A stretch of DNA of 64,000 nt. It comes from Methylosinus sporium. GTDB lineage: Bacteria > Pseudomonadota > Alphaproteobacteria > Rhizobiales > Beijerinckiaceae. Shown piece after piece: positions 43,791 to 54,186 of the stretch. The stretch is from contig NZ_PUIV01000002.1 of assembly GCF_003113265.1 (NCBI RefSeq), forward strand, positions 124,001 to 188,000, written 5' to 3'. Each line of letters opens with the position of its first letter. Positions within the stretch are counted from its first letter, which is position 1. Made by a program: the position numbers and the translations under genes. The notes under the pieces were generated by a model that had not been told where the DNA came from, did not search any database, and saw only the letters and a program-made list of their open reading frames with translations.

Positions 43791-46700
43791 TCACACCGCC
43801 TGCGCGTATCTCTCGGCCTGCTCGAGATCGACGGAGACGAGCTGCGAAATGCCGCGCTCCGCCTGCGTCACGCCGAACAGGCGATCCATGCGCGCCATTG
43901 TGATGGGATTATGCGTGATGGCGACGAAGCGCGTGTCGGTCTTCTTGCGCATATCCTCGAGCAGAGCGCAGAAGCGCTCGACATTGTAATCGTCGAGCGG
44001 CGCATCCACCTCGTCGAGCACGCAGATCGGCGACGGATTGGTGAGGAAGACCGCGAAGATCAGCGACATTGCGGTCAGCGCCTGCTCGCCGCCGGAGAGC
44101 AGCGTCATCGTCTGCGGCTTCTTGCCGGGCGGGCGCGCGAGAATGTCGAGGCCGGCCTCCAGCGGATCGTCGCTCTCTATGAGCTGCAATTCCGCCGTGC
44201 CGCCGCCGAACAGCAGGCTGAACAGCTCCTTGAAATGCGCGTTCACCTGCTCGAAGGCGACGAGCAGGCGCTCGCGGCCTTCCTTGTTGAGGCTGGCGAT
44301 GGCGCCGCGCAATTTCTTGATCGCCTCGGCGAGGTCTTCGCGCTCGGCCATCATCTTGTCGCGCTGCGTCTCGATCTCGCCGAGCTCCTCCTCGGCGCGC
44401 AGATTCACCGCGCCCAATCTTTCGCGATCCGCCTTCAGCCCTTCGAGCTTGCGCTCGATATCGGGGATGGAGGGGAGCTGCGTCTCCTCGCCGGTGACGC
44501 CGGCGAGCTCGGCGAGCGAATGCTCCTCGCTCTCCAATTCCATTGCGATGGCGTGCTCGACATCGGCCGAGCGGCGGCGCGCGGCCTCGAGCTGCGCCTC
44601 GCTACGGGCTTTCTCCTCGCGCGCGGCGCTCATCGCCTCCAGCGCCATGCGGGCGGCGCGATCGGATTCCGCCTGCGCGGTCTCGCCGGTCGTGCGCGCA
44701 TCGGCGGCGGCGCGGCGGGCGGCCTCGGCCTCCTCGATCGCCGAGAGAAGATTGCGGCGCTGGAGCAGGAAGGTCTCCGGCGAATCGATCAGCCGCTCCT
44801 GCTCGTCACGCGAATCCTCGAGGCGGCGCTCCAATTCGGCGATACGGTCCTGCGCGCGGTCGCGCCGCTCCATCCAGGAGGCGTTCTCGCGCAGGATCGC
44901 GGATTTGCGGGCGGCGCGCGTCTCGGCCTGATGGCGCAGCGAGGTGAGCGCGGCGCGCGCCTCGCCGGCCTGAGCGCGCTCGGCGGCGGCGCGGGAACGC
45001 ACATGCTCCACCGCGCCGGCGAGCGAGGCCGGCTCGTCCAGCGCATCCAGCGCATGCGCGGCGCCCTCGCGCTTCATCGCCGCCTCGTCGCGATTGGCGA
45101 GAATTTGCGCCTTGGCCTCCTCGAGCGCCGAGAGGCGCTGGGCGATCTGGCCGAGCCGGCGCTCCGCCACGACATGACGCTCGCGCGCTTCCTCCACCAC
45201 GGCGCGGGCGCGGCGCTGTCCCTCGCGGGCGGCGCTTTCGGCGAGCGCGGCGGCGCGGGCCTGCTCCTGCGCCGTCTGCGCCTCGTCGGCGAGGGCGTCG
45301 GCGGTCTCGCGGGCGGCGGCGGCCTCGAGGCGCAGATCGGCGAGGCGGTTCTTCTCGGCGAGGCGGCGGGCGGCCGGCGTCGGCGCCTCGGCGGCCTGGG
45401 TGAATCCGTCCCAGCGCCAGAGGTCGCCCTCCTTGGAGACGAGACGCTGGCCGGGCTTCAGCATGGAACGCAATGCTGCGCCCTCGCTGCGCAGCACGAC
45501 GCCGATCTGCGCGAGGCGCCGGGCCAGCGCCGGCGGCGCCTGCACCATTTCGGCGAGCGTGCGCACGCCCGGCGGCAGCGAGGGGTCGCCGGCGCCGGAG
45601 GTGAGCGCCCAATGGGCCGGGGCGGAGGTCTCGACGGAGGCGTCGAGATCGTCGCCGAGCGCGGCGCCGAGCGCCGTCTCATAGCCCTTCTCGACGCTGA
45701 CGCTCTCGACGATCGGCGCCCAGAGATCGCCGCCGCCCGATTCGAGCAGCTTCTCCAGCGTGCGCGCCTCGGTCTCGAGCCGGCCGGCGCGCTTCTCGGC
45801 CTCCGCCAGCGGCTGGCGCGATAGGCTCTCCGCCTCGCGCGCCTCGATCGCCGCTTCTTCGGCCATCAGCGCGGTCTCGTCGGCCTCACGCGCCTGCTCG
45901 TTCGCCATTTCCAGCGATTCGGCGAGGCGCTCCACCTCTTCCGCCGCGCCGCCCTGGCCGGCGATCAGCGCGAATTCGGTCTCGACGCGGGTCAGCTCCG
46001 CCTCGAAACGCGAGACGCGCTGCGTCTCCTCGCGCAGCGCCGCCTCCAGCGCGGCGCGCTGGGCGTTGACGCCGGCCAGCGATTGCTGCGCCTCGGAAAG
46101 CTCGGCCTCGGTGCGGGCCAGCGCCTCCTCTATCTCGGCGAGACGCTCGCGGGCGGCCTCCTCGCGCTCGGCGCCGATGGCGTCCTGCTCGGCCAGTTCG
46201 CCGCGCTCGTCCTCGAGCCGCTGCGTCACTTCCGCCGCGTCGTCGATCAGCGCGCGCTCGCGTTCGACGTCGCGGGCGAATTGCTCGGCGTGGCGGGTCA
46301 GCTCGGCGATGCGGTCCTTGGCGCGTTTCTCCTCGCCGTCCAGCGCATCGCGGGCCATGATCAACCGATGCAGCGCCGCGCCGGCCTCGGCCTCCCTGTC
46401 GCGGAGCTTCGGCAGCTCGAAGGCGGCGATCGCCTGCAATCGCGCGGCCTCGGCCTGCTGCAGCGTGCGCTCCTCGACGAGCTTCAAATCCTCTTCCAGC
46501 TTGCGCTCGGCGGCGGTCAGCTGCTCGCTCGCCTGGCGATGCGCGATGTAGGCAGCGAGCGCCTCATTCTTACGGATTTCCGCCGCCACGGCGCGATAGC
46601 GCTGCGCCTGCCGGGCCTGACGGCGCAGGCTCTCGGTCTGGCCGTCGACCTGTTTCAACACATCCTCGAGGCGGGTGAGATTTTCGGCCGCCGCGGTCAG

Positions 46701-47249
46701 CCGCAGCTCGGCCTCGTGCCGGCGGGAATGCAGGCCGGCGACGCCGGCGGCGTCTTCCAGAATGCGGCGGCGCGCCTGCGGCTTGGCCGAGATGATCTCG
46801 CCGATCTGCCCTTGGCGCACCAGCGCCGGCGAGCGCGCGCCGGTGGCGGCGTCGGCGAAGAGCAGCTGCACATCCTTGGCGCGCACCTCGCGGCCATTGA
46901 TCCTATAGGTGGAGCCGGCCTCGCGCTCGATGCGGCGGGTGACTTCCAGCGTCTCGGCGTCGTTGAAGGCGGCCGGGGCGGTGCGGGAGCTATTGTCCAG
47001 CACGAGGCCGACCTCGGCGACATTGCGGGCCGGGCGCGAGCCGCCGCCGGAGAAGATGACGTCATCCATCCCCGAGCCGCGCATGTTTTTATAGGAGTTC
47101 TCGCCCATGACCCAGCGCAGGGCCTCGACGAGATTGGACTTGCCGCAGCCATTCGGACCGACGACGCCGGTCAGGCCGGGTTCGATCAGAAAATCTGTGG
47201 CCTCGCAGAAGCTCTTGAAGCCGAGAAGTCGGAGCCGCTGGAATTTCAT
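43791..47249 (-). CDS. smc: Chromosome segregation protein SMC
   Basis: A 1152-residue SMC ATPase. The N-terminal Walker A is [11 protein letters not shown]. Two long coiled coils flank a hinge (about residues 520-660). The C-terminal head has the signature [10 protein letters not shown] and Walker [14 protein letters not shown]. It is full length. The start at 47249 gives the family N-terminus [14 protein letters not shown]. It organises and separates chromosomes with ScpA/ScpB, which are not in the window. Confidence 0.97.
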   Translation of the reverse strand: MKFQRLRLLGFKSFCEATDFLIEPGLTGVVGPNGCGKSNLVEALRWVMGENSYKNMRGSGMDDVIFSGGGSRPARNVAEVGLVLDNSSRTAPAAFNDAETLEVTRRIEREAGSTYRINGREVRAKDVQLLFADAATGARSPALVRQGQIGEIISAKPQARRRILEDAAGVAGLHSRRHEAELRLTAAAENLTRLEDVLKQVDGQTESLRRQARQAQRYRAVAAEIRKNEALAAYIAHRQASEQLTAAERKLEEDLKLVEERTLQQAEAARLQAIAAFELPKLRDREAEAGAALHRLIMARDALDGEEKRAKDRIAELTRHAEQFARDVERERALIDDAAEVTQRLEDERGELAEQDAIGAEREEAARERLAEIEEALARTEAELSEAQQSLAGVNAQRAALEAALREETQRVSRFEAELTRVETEFALIAGQGGAAEEVERLAESLEMANEQAREADETALMAEEAAIEAREAESLSRQPLAEAEKRAGRLETEARTLEKLLESGGGDLWAPIVESVSVEKGYETALGAALGDDLDASVETSAPAHWALTSGAGDPSLPPGVRTLAEMVQAPPALARRLAQIGVVLRSEGAALRSMLKPGQRLVSKEGDLWRWDGFTQAAEAPTPAARRLAEKNRLADLRLEAAAARETADALADEAQTAQEQARAAALAESAAREGQRRARAVVEEARERHVVAERRLGQIAQRLSALEEAKAQILANRDEAAMKREGAAHALDALDEPASLAGAVEHVRSRAAAERAQAGEARAALTSLRHQAETRAARKSAILRENASWMERRDRAQDRIAELERRLEDSRDEQERLIDSPETFLLQRRNLLSAIEEAEAARRAAADARTTGETAQAESDRAARMALEAMSAAREEKARSEAQLEAARRRSADVEHAIAMELESEEHSLAELAGVTGEETQLPSIPDIERKLEGLKADRERLGAVNLRAEEELGEIETQRDKMMAEREDLAEAIKKLRGAIASLNKEGRERLLVAFEQVNAHFKELFSLLFGGGTAELQLIESDDPLEAGLDILARPPGKKPQTMTLLSGGEQALTAMSLIFAVFLTNPSPICVLDEVDAPLDDYNVERFCALLEDMRKKTDTRFVAITHNPITMARMDRLFGVTQAERGISQLVSVDLEQAERYAQAV

Positions 47250-47359
47250 GGCGGCAAGAGCGCCACAAAATAGCGGGGAAAGCAAGAACAGGGCCGCGAT
47301 ATGTTGTGGAGGCAGGGCCTCCCGGCGGGGGCGGGCGCGGCCTCTCCCGACTCACCCAC

Positions 47360-47394
47360 GCCGTCCTGGCCGGGACTAGCCCGGCCAGGACGGC
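47360..47394. repeat. 15-bp-arm palindrome of the GGCCGGG repeat class
   Basis: GCCGTCCTGGCCGGG and CCCGGCCAGGACGGC are exact reverse complements with a 5-nt loop (ACTAG). It shares its core with the repeats at 43551-43734 and sits between smc and ndvA, which lie on the same strand; it is downstream of the ndvA stop. Confidence 0.8.
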
Positions 47395-47437
47395 GCCTTA
47401 TGGGTGTGCGAAGCGCTGACGCAGAAACAGGGAGCGA

Positions 47438-49195
47438 TCACGCCCCCGCAGCGATGAATTGCGCCTTGGCGAGCGCGGCGAACAGCCCGCCTTTGGCCAC
47501 CAGCTCGTCGAACGTCCCGCTCTCGACGATCTCGCCGCGATCCAGCACCAGAATGCGGTCCGCATGGCGCACCGTCGCCAGACGATGGGCGATGATGAAA
47601 GTGGTGCGGCCGGCGGTCGCGGCCTCCAGCGCCTTCTGCAACTGACGCTCCGTCGTCGCGTCCAGCGCGCTGGTCGCCTCGTCGAAGATCATGATCGGCG
47701 GGTCTTTCAGCAGAGCGCGGGCGATGGAGAGGCGCTGACGCTCGCCGCCCGACAGCGTGCGGCCGCGCTCGCCGACCAAGGTCGAAAGCCCCTCGCTCTG
47801 CCGCGCGACGAGATCGCGCGCCTGCGCCAGCTCCACCGCGCGGGCGATCTCTTCTTCATTCGCATCCGGCTTGCCGACGCGCAGATTCTCCTCGATCGAG
47901 CGGGCGAACAGCATAGGCTCCTGAAACACGACGCCTATGTTGCGGCGGAGCGAGGTCAGCGTCATGTCGCGAATGTCGACCCCGTCGATCGTCACGCGGC
48001 CTTGCGCGGGATCGAAGACGCGATGCAAGAGACCGAGCGTCGTCGATTTGCCGGAGCCCGTCGCGCCGACCAGCGCGATGGTCTCGCCCTGCCGCGCCGA
48101 GAAGGAGACGTCGCGCAGCGCGAGACGCTCGCCGCCATAAGAAAAGCTCACATTCTCGAAGGCCACCGCGCCCGCGAGCCGGCCGAGATCGCGCGCATCC
48201 TCGCGATCGGCGACCGTCGGGCGCGTGTCGAGGATCGAGAAGAATTCGGCGATTTTCGGCGCGAGCAGAAACAGCACGTTCAAAAAGCCGACCATTTGCT
48301 CGAGCCGGCCGATGAGCATGGTCGCAAAGCTCATGAAGGCGACGATCTCGCCGATGGAGGCGAGGCCCTGCAAATGCAGCCAGGCGCCGAGTAGAAAAAT
48401 GACGAGCAGGGTGAGCGTCGCCGAGGCGCGGCTCGCCACTGCGGCGAGCGCCCACCAGGACAGCACGGGAATTTGCGCGGCGAGCAATTCGTCGATGATC
48501 CGCCGCAGCGCATTGGTCTCGCTCTGCACGCGCGTGAAGCTCTGCACCACGGCGACATTGCCCAAAGCGTCGGAGGCGTGCTCGGCGAGCGACGAATGAT
48601 GACGCTCCACTTTGCTCTGCAATTGCTCGGTGCGGCGCAGGACGAAGGAGGTGAGCGCGCCGAAGACGATGACGAGCACGATGAGCGGCAGAGCGAGTCG
48701 CCAATTGACGAAGAGCGTCGCCGGCAGCAGCACGAAGAGTGCGACGAAGGAGGCGCAATTCTCGCGGAAGAAGGAGAGCCACAGCCCCGCCATGCCGGAG
48801 GCGCCCTCCAGCATCACCTTCAGCAGCCGGCCGGAATGCGCGCCGGCGTGAAAGCTCGACGGCAGATCGAGCACATGCTCGAAATAAGCGGCCATCACCG
48901 CGAGCCGGCTCCTATGCGCGAGGCGGTCGGCATGGAGCGCGACCAGCACAGAGGCAGCGATGGAGAAGAGGCCGAAGCCGGCCCAGGCCGCGAGCAGCGG
49001 CACGAGATCGCCCCAGGCGAGCTTGACGCCGGCCGCCTGCGCGCGCGTGAGCACGTCGATGACACGGCCGAACAGCATGGGCTCGGCGAATTGCGCGACG
49101 GCCACGGCGAGATTGGCGGCGACGAGGATCGCCGCGAGACGTTTCTGCGGCTTCAGCTGCGCGAGGACACGGAGATAGACGGCGAGGACGGACAT
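47438..49195 (-). CDS. ndvA: Cyclic beta-1,2-glucan exporter NdvA/ChvA (ABC transporter)
   Basis: A 585-residue half-transporter: six transmembrane helices (residues about 15-300), then an ATPase domain with Walker [10 protein letters not shown], signature L-S-G-G-E-R-Q-R-L and Walker [13 protein letters not shown]. Length and N-terminus (L-F-G-R-V-I-D-V-L about residue 45) match NdvA, which exports cyclic glucan to the periplasm for osmoadaptation. The start is ATG at 49195; a TTG two codons earlier is less likely. The glucan synthase NdvB is not adjacent, so a related lipid or glucan substrate cannot be excluded. Confidence 0.85.
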   Translation of the reverse strand: MSVLAVYLRVLAQLKPQKRLAAILVAANLAVAVAQFAEPMLFGRVIDVLTRAQAAGVKLAWGDLVPLLAAWAGFGLFSIAASVLVALHADRLAHRSRLAVMAAYFEHVLDLPSSFHAGAHSGRLLKVMLEGASGMAGLWLSFFRENCASFVALFVLLPATLFVNWRLALPLIVLVIVFGALTSFVLRRTEQLQSKVERHHSSLAEHASDALGNVAVVQSFTRVQSETNALRRIIDELLAAQIPVLSWWALAAVASRASATLTLLVIFLLGAWLHLQGLASIGEIVAFMSFATMLIGRLEQMVGFLNVLFLLAPKIAEFFSILDTRPTVADREDARDLGRLAGAVAFENVSFSYGGERLALRDVSFSARQGETIALVGATGSGKSTTLGLLHRVFDPAQGRVTIDGVDIRDMTLTSLRRNIGVVFQEPMLFARSIEENLRVGKPDANEEEIARAVELAQARDLVARQSEGLSTLVGERGRTLSGGERQRLSIARALLKDPPIMIFDEATSALDATTERQLQKALEAATAGRTTFIIAHRLATVRHADRILVLDRGEIVESGTFDELVAKGGLFAALAKAQFIAAGA

Positions 49196-49358
49196 GAGCA
49201 ACTAAATGGGTGAGGCGATGACGCGGTCTATAGCGGGCGGGGCGGAGAGCGCAAGGCGGTCGTGTCTCGCCGCGGCCCGATTTGACGTAGATTTCTCGTG
49301 GTGACGCCGATGGCCGAAATTCGGGTCTGCGCGACACCCGCAATTGGCGGTCTCATAG

Positions 49359-49796
49359 ATGCCGATCACATTTCGCATGTCGACAATCGATGATCTGAGC
49401 AAATTTCGCGCTTGGTTTCACGACGACGAACTTCGGCGCCGCCTGTCTTTTCCGACGGATGATTGGTTCGCCTATGTGACAGCCGGAGACGCCGCCCGTA
49501 GTTGGGCGGCTTTGTACGCCGGCGAGATTATCGCGCAAGTGCAGGTCGATCGGGAAAGCCCCGAGCGCGGCTGCCTCGCTTTCGCCATGCGTCCCGACCG
49601 CAGAGGGCGAGGATTAGGAAAGCGGGTGCTTTCTGCGTTTTTGTCGGGACCAGGGCTGGCCTATCCGGTTTTGGAAGGGCAAATAGAGTTCGACAATGTC
49701 GCAAGTCTCGCTTGCTGCAGGCGATGCGGTTTCACGATCGCGCATGAGCCCGACGCCGACGGCTTCATTCGCGCGTCCTATCGCTCCAAACAGTGA
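49359..49796 (+). CDS. GNAT family N-acetyltransferase
   Basis: A 145-residue single-domain acetyltransferase. The acetyl-CoA loop is M-R-P-D-R-R-G-R-G-L-G-K-R-V-L (Q/R-x-x-G-x-G/A), followed by V-A-S-L-A-C-C-R-R-C-G-F. The substrate is unknown. No clear ribosome site precedes the ATG, so an unusual start is possible. Confidence 0.85.
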   Translation: MPITFRMSTIDDLSKFRAWFHDDELRRRLSFPTDDWFAYVTAGDAARSWAALYAGEIIAQVQVDRESPERGCLAFAMRPDRRGRGLGKRVLSAFLSGPGLAYPVLEGQIEFDNVASLACCRRCGFTIAHEPDADGFIRASYRSKQ

Positions 49797-50033
49797 CGCT
49801 CGCGGCGTGCGCGAGGCCGAGCGAGACGCGAGCTTTGCAGAATCTCGCCGGCCACGCTTGTATTATGCGCCCATATGCCCCACATACGGTCTATCGAGTT
49901 TTCGGCCGGTCGACTCCTGCTTCGCGCCTAACGGCGCCCCGGGCACTATGACTTCCTCTCCAGAACATCGATCAAGCAAGGCGTCGCATGTCGCGAACGC
50001 CCCAAATCCCCGTGTTCTTCGAAAGGACAAGTC
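49797..50033 (+). other. Long leader upstream of the cold-shock gene
   Basis: A 237-nt non-coding stretch between GNAT and the cold-shock gene. Cold-shock mRNAs often carry long structured leaders; here I can show only the length and a GGA-containing ribosome site (GAAAGGACAAGTC) before the ATG. Confidence 0.35.
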
Positions 50034-50243
50034 ATGCAGACCGGCATAGTGAAATGGTTCAATGCGCAAAAGGGTTTCGGCTTCATTCAGCCGGAGGCCG
50101 GCGGAGCCGACGTCTTCGTTCATATCAGCGCCGTCGAGCGCGCGGGCCTGCCCGGCCTCGCCGAAGGCCAGAAGCTCTCCTATGAGATCGTCGTCGACCG
50201 GCGCAGCGGCAAATCATCGGCGGATCAGCTGAAGGTCGACTGA
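50034..50243 (+). CDS. Cold-shock protein (CspA family)
   Basis: A 69-residue cold-shock domain protein with both RNA-binding motifs: K-G-F-G-F-I-Q (RNP1) and D-V-F-V-H-I-S-A-V (RNP2). The N-terminus [10 protein letters not shown] is standard. It binds single-stranded RNA/DNA and melts mRNA structure. Confidence 0.97.
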   Translation: MQTGIVKWFNAQKGFGFIQPEAGGADVFVHISAVERAGLPGLAEGQKLSYEIVVDRRSGKSSADQLKVD

Positions 50244-50375
50244 CCTCGAGCGATCGGGCCCTGCACGCCGACCGCGGATGTACCGGCGGCGAGCGCGGGG
50301 CCTTCTCCCCCGGTGGAGGCGCGTCGTTCCTCAAAGGATCGGCGCGTCGCACTCCATCCGAAAGGGCCCGACATT

Positions 50376-50615
50376 ATGAGCGCGCATTCGAATGAGCTCT
50401 CCCGCCATCAGCGGCTTCGCAAAGAGGCGCCGACGCATAAGTTTCGTCTCGGCGCGCAAATCTATCACCGCATCGGCGCGCGATCGGAAAAAGAGACATT
50501 CCGGATCATGCGCCTGCTGCCCGACAGCGGCGCGGGATTCCAATATGTCATCAAAGGAGACCGGGACGGTCTCGAACGTGTCGTGACGGAAGCGGGAATG
50601 GAATTCGCCTGGTAG
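50376..50615 (+). CDS. Small conserved alphaproteobacterial protein
   Basis: A 79-residue basic protein. The segments F-R-L-G-A-Q-I-Y-H-R-I-G-A-R-S-E-K-E-T-F and R-L-L-P-D-S-G-A-G-F-Q-Y form a small beta-rich fold I have seen in uncharacterised rhizobial proteins. Function unknown. The start MSAHSN at 50376 is chosen because upstream in-frame sequence is Arg-rich and atypical. Confidence 0.75.
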   Translation: MSAHSNELSRHQRLRKEAPTHKFRLGAQIYHRIGARSEKETFRIMRLLPDSGAGFQYVIKGDRDGLERVVTEAGMEFAW

Positions 50616-50704
50616 TTTCTCGCTTCGTCTCGTCCCACACAGGCCGCGCGGCGGCGCCGTGATCGATTTCGCGCCGAAAAGCGCGGACGACAGGGAGAAG
50701 AGCG

Positions 50705-50974
50705 ATGAGCGCATTCGATTACGGCATGGAAGCCGGCCTTTTCTCGTCCAAGACTCTCGCCAAACGGTCGAGATCCTATCAGAACTCCGTCCAATTCCGG
50801 CGCTTCGCCCAGGCTGCGGAGGCGATTCGCTACGCCGTGGAGGACATGCCTCCCGCCATGCTGGGAAGCTGCTCGCTCGAAGTGGCGGAGGCGACATATT
50901 CCGGCGCGGCGATTCGCGGATTATATGAAAGCGCGGAATTTCCGCTGCCACGACGGGTCGACTCGAAAAAATAA
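50705..50974 (+). CDS. Small conserved protein of unknown function
   Basis: An 89-residue protein. The N-terminal F-D-Y-G-M-E-A-G-L-F and the middle F-R-R-F-A-Q-A-A-E-A-I-R-Y-A-V-E-D-M-P-P resemble small proteins common in Hyphomicrobiales. A GGGAGAAG site precedes the ATG. It and the preceding small gene may form a pair; role unknown. Confidence 0.72.
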   Translation: MSAFDYGMEAGLFSSKTLAKRSRSYQNSVQFRRFAQAAEAIRYAVEDMPPAMLGSCSLEVAEATYSGAAIRGLYESAEFPLPRRVDSKK

Positions 50975-50999
50975 ATTCCGCGGCGTGAAGCGAGCCGTT

Positions 51000-51320
51000 T
51001 CAACTTTGCGCAGAGGCTTTCGGGACAAACCGCTTCACGGCGATCTGGTCGGAGCGGTCGCGCATGGCGCAGGCGTCGAACCACGCCTGCATCTTCAACA
51101 GAGTGTCCATGCTCATTCCGAACGCCTTCTCTATGCGCAGCGCCATTTCCGGCGATAAAGCCGCTTTGCCGTTCACGAGGTCGGACAAAGTGGCGCGGCG
51201 CACGCCCAGCGCATCGGCGGCCTGCGCGACCGAGAGATCGAGAGGCTCGAGGACCTCCTCGCGGATGAAAACGCCGGGATGCGGCGGCCTCATGCCTATG
51301 GTCACAGGCGCGTCGGTCAT
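51000..51320 (-). CDS. higA: HigA-type antitoxin (Xre family)
   Basis: A 106-residue XRE helix-turn-helix antitoxin: H-P-G-V-F-I-R-E-E-V-L-E-P-L-D-L-S-V, A-A-D-A-L-G-V-R-R-A-T-L-S-D-L-V-N-G, then A-L-S-P-E-M-A-L-R-I-E-K-A-F-G. The ATG shares one base with the higB stop (TGATG). Toxin-first gene order is the higBA hallmark. Confidence 0.94.
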   Translation of the reverse strand: MTDAPVTIGMRPPHPGVFIREEVLEPLDLSVAQAADALGVRRATLSDLVNGKAALSPEMALRIEKAFGMSMDTLLKMQAWFDACAMRDRSDQIAVKRFVPKASAQS

Positions 51321-51601
51321 CAGTGATAATCCTCCATGTCGAGGTTGGTGATTTCGCCGCGGTCGAGTTCGAACGTAATGCGCCAATTGCCGGAAACGGA
51401 AATGCTCCAGGTTCCGGCCCTGTCCCAAAGTTGATGTATCCGCCAGCCCGGCGGGCCTTGCAGGCCCTCCATATTCGTCGCGGCGACGAGCGCGGCGAGA
51501 ATGTTGCGCGTTCGGTTCACCAGATCGGGACGCAGCTCCCTCGGGTCGTCGCTCTCGATGAAGCGCCTCAGGCCTCGGTGCTTGATCGTGCGAAGGTTCA
51601 T
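51320..51601 (-). CDS. higB: HigB-type toxin (RelE superfamily)
   Basis: A 93-residue RelE-fold mRNA interferase: I-K-H-R-G-L-R-R-F, L-Q-G-P-P-G-W-R-I-H-Q-L, and the terminal G-T-W-S-I-S-V-S-G-N-W-R-I-T-F, typical of plasmid-type HigB. The start is ATG at 51601; an upstream in-frame TTG would place the operator inside the gene. Confidence 0.93.
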   Translation of the reverse strand: MNLRTIKHRGLRRFIESDDPRELRPDLVNRTRNILAALVAATNMEGLQGPPGWRIHQLWDRAGTWSISVSGNWRITFELDRGEITNLDMEDYH

Positions 51602-51609
51602 CGCAATTA

Positions 51610-51630
51610 ATGTACGGCGTAACCGTACAT
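51610..51630. promoter_or_regulatory. Operator palindrome of higBA
   Basis: ATGTACGG (51610-51617) and CCGTACAT (51623-51630) are exact reverse complements with a 5-nt spacer. The site is 9 nt upstream of the higB ATG, so a bound HigA dimer would block the core promoter or ribosome site. This is the expected autoregulation of the pair. Confidence 0.82.
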
Positions 51631-51693
51631 ACCGCAAGTGTTTTTCGCGCCGCGCCGCTGGAGCATCGCCGCGGCGCGCGATAGATTCCCGCC

Positions 51694-52434
51694 ATGACCG
51701 CCCCGCTCACCCGCGACGATTGCGCCCTTTCCCTTCTCCCCCGGCCCGGTTCGCCCCCGGTGGAATGGGTCGTGACCCCCGGCCTCGTGGCCTATGAGGC
51801 CGCCGTCGCCGAGATGGAATCGCGCGTCGAGCGCATCGCCGAGGGCGCGGCTCCCGAGCGCGTCTGGCTCATCGAGCATCCGCCCGTCTATACCGCCGGA
51901 ACTTCGGCCAAGGAGGCCGATCTCCTCGATGCGCGTTTTCCCGTGCATCGCAGCGGGCGCGGCGGGCAATTCACCTATCATGGGCCGGGACAGCGCGTCG
52001 CCTATGTGATGCTGAATCTGACGCGGCGCAAGCGCGATCTGCGCGCCTATGTGGCGGGGCTCGAGGCCTGGCTCATCGAAACGCTCGCTTCGCTCGGCGT
52101 CGCCGGCGAGCGGCGCGAGGATCGCGTCGGCGTGTGGACGCGCCGGCCGGACAAACCGGCGGGCCTCTTCGGCGAGCCGGCCGAGGACAAGATCGCCGCG
52201 ATCGGCGTGCGCGTGCGGCGCTGGACCACTTTCCATGGATTGGCGCTGAATGTCGCGCCGGATCTCACGCATTTTTCCGGCATAGCGCCTTGCGGCGTGC
52301 GGCAATCGCATCTCGGCGTGACGAGCCTCGCCGATCTCGGCAAGGTCTCGGATATGGCCGCGGTGGACGTGGCGCTGCGCCACGCCTTCGAGCCTATTTT
52401 TGGAGCGACGACGCCTCAGCCCGCCGAGAGATGA
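51694..52434 (+). CDS. lipB: Octanoyltransferase LipB
   Basis: A 246-residue enzyme that moves octanoyl from acyl carrier protein to lipoyl domains. Motifs: [15 protein letters not shown], the Lys in [11 protein letters not shown] and the nucleophile Cys in G-I-A-P-C-G-V. Its 3' end overlaps the convergent rppH by 19 nt. Confidence 0.96.
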   Translation: MTAPLTRDDCALSLLPRPGSPPVEWVVTPGLVAYEAAVAEMESRVERIAEGAAPERVWLIEHPPVYTAGTSAKEADLLDARFPVHRSGRGGQFTYHGPGQRVAYVMLNLTRRKRDLRAYVAGLEAWLIETLASLGVAGERREDRVGVWTRRPDKPAGLFGEPAEDKIAAIGVRVRRWTTFHGLALNVAPDLTHFSGIAPCGVRQSHLGVTSLADLGKVSDMAAVDVALRHAFEPIFGATTPQPAER

Positions 52435-52913
52435 GCGAAATCGCGCACCACGCGCTCATAGACGTCGCGCTTGAAGGGCACGATCAGCTCCGGCAATAGC
52501 GCCGCGCGCTCCCAGCGCCAGGCGTCGAATTCCGGCGCGTGCTGGCCGCCGCCGGGCCGCTCTATGTCGATCTCCGCCTCCTCGCCCTCGAAGCGGAAGG
52601 CGAACCATTTCTGCGTCTGGCCGCGATATTTGCCTTTCCAGCGCTTCGAGGCCTCGGGCGGCAGATCGTAGCTGTACCAATCCTGCGACTCGGCGAGCAC
52701 GGAGACGCTGGTCACATTGGTCTCCTCGGCCAATTCGCGCAGCGCCGCGGCGAGCGGCTCCTCGCCCTCGTCTATGCCGCCTTGCGGCATTTGCCATTCA
52801 TGCTCGATCACTTCCGGATCGGCGCGTTTGGAAAAGCGCCGGCCGAGGAAGACGAGGCCTTCGGCGTTGATCAGCATGACGCCGACGCAGGGTCTGTAGG
52901 CCAGCTCGCTCAT
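52416..52913 (-). CDS. rppH: RNA pyrophosphohydrolase RppH
   Basis: A 165-residue NUDIX enzyme that removes pyrophosphate from 5' ends of mRNA before RNase E decay. The Nudix box is [10 protein letters not shown]-(x)n-R-E-L-A-E-E-T. The context W-Q-M-P-Q-G-G and W-Y-S-Y-D-L-P is diagnostic for RppH. The ATG at 52913 overlaps the upstream deacetylase stop (ATGA). Confidence 0.94.
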   Translation of the reverse strand: MSELAYRPCVGVMLINAEGLVFLGRRFSKRADPEVIEHEWQMPQGGIDEGEEPLAAALRELAEETNVTSVSVLAESQDWYSYDLPPEASKRWKGKYRGQTQKWFAFRFEGEEAEIDIERPGGGQHAPEFDAWRWERAALLPELIVPFKRDVYERVVRDFAHLSAG

Positions 52914-54106
52914 TTCCACTTTCCGGCTCTCGCCTCTTTGTCCTCGACCCGCGACGCCAGCGCGCTCAGCGGGACGAGCGCTATTCCCTTGCGCTCGAGC
53001 TCACGCGCGAAACGCGCGAGGCGCGCCATCGTCCGCGGCAGCGCGCCAGCGACGATGATCGCCTGACCATTACGGCGCGCGAGCGCCTCGATCTGCGTCA
53101 AGGCCTTCTCCACAGCCTCGCCCGAAGCGCCCGCGTCGATCGCCACATCCGCCCGCGCCGCCGTCAAGGCGAGGCGCGGCGCCAGGCTCGCGACCAGCGA
53201 GCGCGGCGAGGTGCCGTCGTCGAGAAAGAGCAGCCCGCGCCCGGCTATGTCCGTGAGCGTCGGCGTCAGCGCCGTCTCGTCGGCGGTGAATTGCGCGCCG
53301 AGATAGTTCACGACGCCGATATAGCCGGAAAAGCGGCTCATCAGCCAGCGCAGATCGTCGAGCCCGGCGCCGCGCGTCGTCAGCAGCGTGTGCGGCCCCG
53401 GATTTTCGCGTGGATAATCGTAAGGCTCCATCGGCGCCTGCAGCAAAATCTCGTGACCGCGGTCGCGCGCCTTCGCCGCGACGCTCTCGGGGTCGGCGCC
53501 ATAGGGCGCGAGCGCCAGCGTGACGGCGCCCGGCAATTCGTCGATGGCGCTCGCCGTGAGCTGCGCATTGAGCCCGACGCCGCCGACGACGAGCGCCACG
53601 CGCGGCGCGCCGGCCGGCAGACGCGCGCTGATGGCGGCGGGGCGGGCGTAGATTTCCATCGGCTTTTCGCCGCCGGCGCCGATCTTCGGCAGCGGGCCGT
53701 GGCGGCCCTTTTCCATCACGCGCTTGTCGGGCGCGGGCGCGAGCGCCGTATGCTGCTCGTCGAGCCTTATCACGAGAGCGCCGGGCGCCTCGGCGCCGCC
53801 GATGCGCGTGATCTTGACGCCGGAGCGCTTCTCTATGTCGGCAATCTCATCCGCGCGCTTGTCGGATTCTGTGGCGACATGTTCCGCGGGAGGGCTCGCC
53901 GGCGCCGGCGGCTCGACCGTCTCTATCCGCGCGACGGCGACGGGCCGGCCGGCCTGCGGGTCGCGCATCGTCGGCGCGAAGGCGGCGAGACAAGCGCCGC
54001 CGAGCAGCGCTGCGGCGAAGACGACGGCCCGTCCGCGCCGGCGGGGGGCGGGGCGCGGCTCCAGCGGCGCATTCAAGCCCAATGGCGCGTTCAATTCGTC
54101 GGTCAT
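52910..54106 (-). CDS. Divergent polysaccharide deacetylase family protein (DUF610/YibQ)
   Basis: A 398-residue protein. A cytoplasmic Pro/Arg-rich N-terminus (about 25 residues) and one transmembrane helix are followed by a linker and a C-terminal divergent NodB-like domain ([36 protein letters not shown]). Metal-binding residues of true deacetylases are not conserved. In many alphaproteobacteria it lies between ctpA and rppH; here ctpA is replaced by the giant repeat gene upstream. Confidence 0.9.
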   Translation of the reverse strand: MTDELNAPLGLNAPLEPRPAPRRRGRAVVFAAALLGGACLAAFAPTMRDPQAGRPVAVARIETVEPPAPASPPAEHVATESDKRADEIADIEKRSGVKITRIGGAEAPGALVIRLDEQHTALAPAPDKRVMEKGRHGPLPKIGAGGEKPMEIYARPAAISARLPAGAPRVALVVGGVGLNAQLTASAIDELPGAVTLALAPYGADPESVAAKARDRGHEILLQAPMEPYDYPRENPGPHTLLTTRGAGLDDLRWLMSRFSGYIGVVNYLGAQFTADETALTPTLTDIAGRGLLFLDDGTSPRSLVASLAPRLALTAARADVAIDAGASGEAVEKALTQIEALARRNGQAIIVAGALPRTMARLARFARELERKGIALVPLSALASRVEDKEARAGKWK

Positions 54107-54186
54107 GGCCCGCGGCGGCTCCCTATTGCGGCGAGGCGCGATTCGCGGCGCCTCGATCATTCATAATGCGTCGAACCCGCGCCGGC

